A DNA stretch of 13,298 bases from Lachnospiraceae bacterium UBA3711 (lineage in GTDB: Bacteria; Bacillota; Clostridia; Lachnospirales; Lachnospiraceae): contig DFHY01000050.1 of assembly GCA_002371345.1 (NCBI GenBank), positions 1 to 13,298 of the forward strand, in the 5' to 3' direction. The position numbers and the translations under genes are program-made. Shown in pieces: positions 13,023 to 13,298 of this stretch. Every line of letters starts with the position of its first letter. The first letter of the stretch is position 1. Under the pieces are notes generated by a model that saw only the letters and a list, made by a program, of their open reading frames with translations, was not told the origin of the DNA and ran no database searches.

Positions 13023-13061
13023 AAAGAAAAACCAGAATTCCCGCAGCTACAGGAATTCTGG
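13023..13061 (-). terminator. Intrinsic terminator of the tRNA pair
   Basis: A perfect 10-bp stem, CCAGAATTCC (13032-13041) with GGAATTCTGG (13052-13061), around a 10-nt loop and followed on the minus strand by TTTTTCTTT. It begins 10 bp past the tRNA-Phe 3' end. This is the clearest terminator in the window. Confidence 0.88.
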
Positions 13062-13071
13062 CTGTAAATCA

Positions 13072-13144
13072 TGCCCAGGGGTGGAATCGAACCGCCGACA
13101 TAAGGATTTTCAGTCCTCCGCTCTACCAACTGAGCTACCGGGGC
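13072..13144 (-). tRNA. tRNA-Phe (GAA)
   Basis: A 73-nt cloverleaf. The D-arm is GCTC/GAGC, the anticodon stem GAGGA/TCCTT encloses CTGAAAA with anticodon GAA, and the T-loop is TTCGATT. CCA is not encoded. Two stem positions do not pair: C5 faces U68 in the acceptor stem and C51 faces A63 in the T-stem. It is probably functional, but weaker than usual; a decaying extra copy is possible. Confidence 0.88.
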
Positions 13145-13151
13145 ATGTCAG

Positions 13152-13225
<74 letters not shown>

Positions 13226-13298
13226 ATATGTGGAATTCCGTATTCGGTTTTCAATGCTGCGACGTGGGTTATGAGGGCGTGAAGACGACCCGACAGTG

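Noticed and set aside
13226..13298. Possible third tRNA or gene end upstream of tRNA-fMet
   Set aside because: No T-loop motif, no cloverleaf, and only very short open frames.

Overview
This window looks like chromosomal DNA from a Gram-positive anaerobe of the Clostridia, most likely a Lachnospiraceae relative. The evidence is strong AGGAGG-type ribosome binding sites, a HrcA/CIRCE heat-shock operator, a 4Fe-4S aldo/keto reductase, a CBS-containing family II pyrophosphatase, a TSCPD-domain small protein and several exported proteins with Gram-positive style signal peptides. The species cannot be named from the sequence. Most genes are on the minus strand; two are on the plus strand.

Layout from the left: a small exported protein (157-687); a ferredoxin-type aldo/keto reductase (853-1977); a repeat-rich intergenic region of about 390 bp (1978-2368) with a 24-bp tandem repeat, a 39-bp dispersed repeat and a 17-bp perfect hairpin; a DnaJ-like J-protein with one C-terminal domain (2369-3295); an Hsp20 chaperone (3584-4051) behind a very good sigma-A promoter overlapped by a CIRCE operator; an alpha/beta hydrolase (4370-5275); an exported papain-fold/CHAP-like protein (5409-6395); a flavin reductase-like protein (6497-7093); and a CBS/DRTGG-regulated Mn-dependent inorganic pyrophosphatase (7211-8881). 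Divergent from the pyrophosphatase, on the plus strand, are an exported serine hydrolase of the beta-lactamase/penicillin-binding fold (8980-10272) and a conserved 88-residue protein of unknown function (10451-10717). The minus strand resumes with a LacI-family regulator translationally coupled to a DeoD-type purine nucleoside phosphorylase (10816-12554), a TSCPD protein (12688-12933), and a tRNA-fMet/tRNA-Phe pair with a clear terminator (13023-13225). I see no gene in 1-100 or 13226-13298.

Functional groups: hsp20 and the downstream J-protein form a stress-response block under HrcA-type control, possibly with a second, RNA-level control at the hsp20 start. The deoD-lacI pair is probably a self-regulated nucleoside-salvage operon. 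The pyrophosphatase, flavin reductase and exported peptidase-like gene run in one direction and may be cotranscribed.

Most genes are ordinary housekeeping or accessory types, and I see no defence system, mobile element or CRISPR array. The best leads are the layered heat-shock control of hsp20, the repeat copies on either side of the J-protein gene, the single-CTD J-protein, and the two tRNA genes with unusual stem mismatches.
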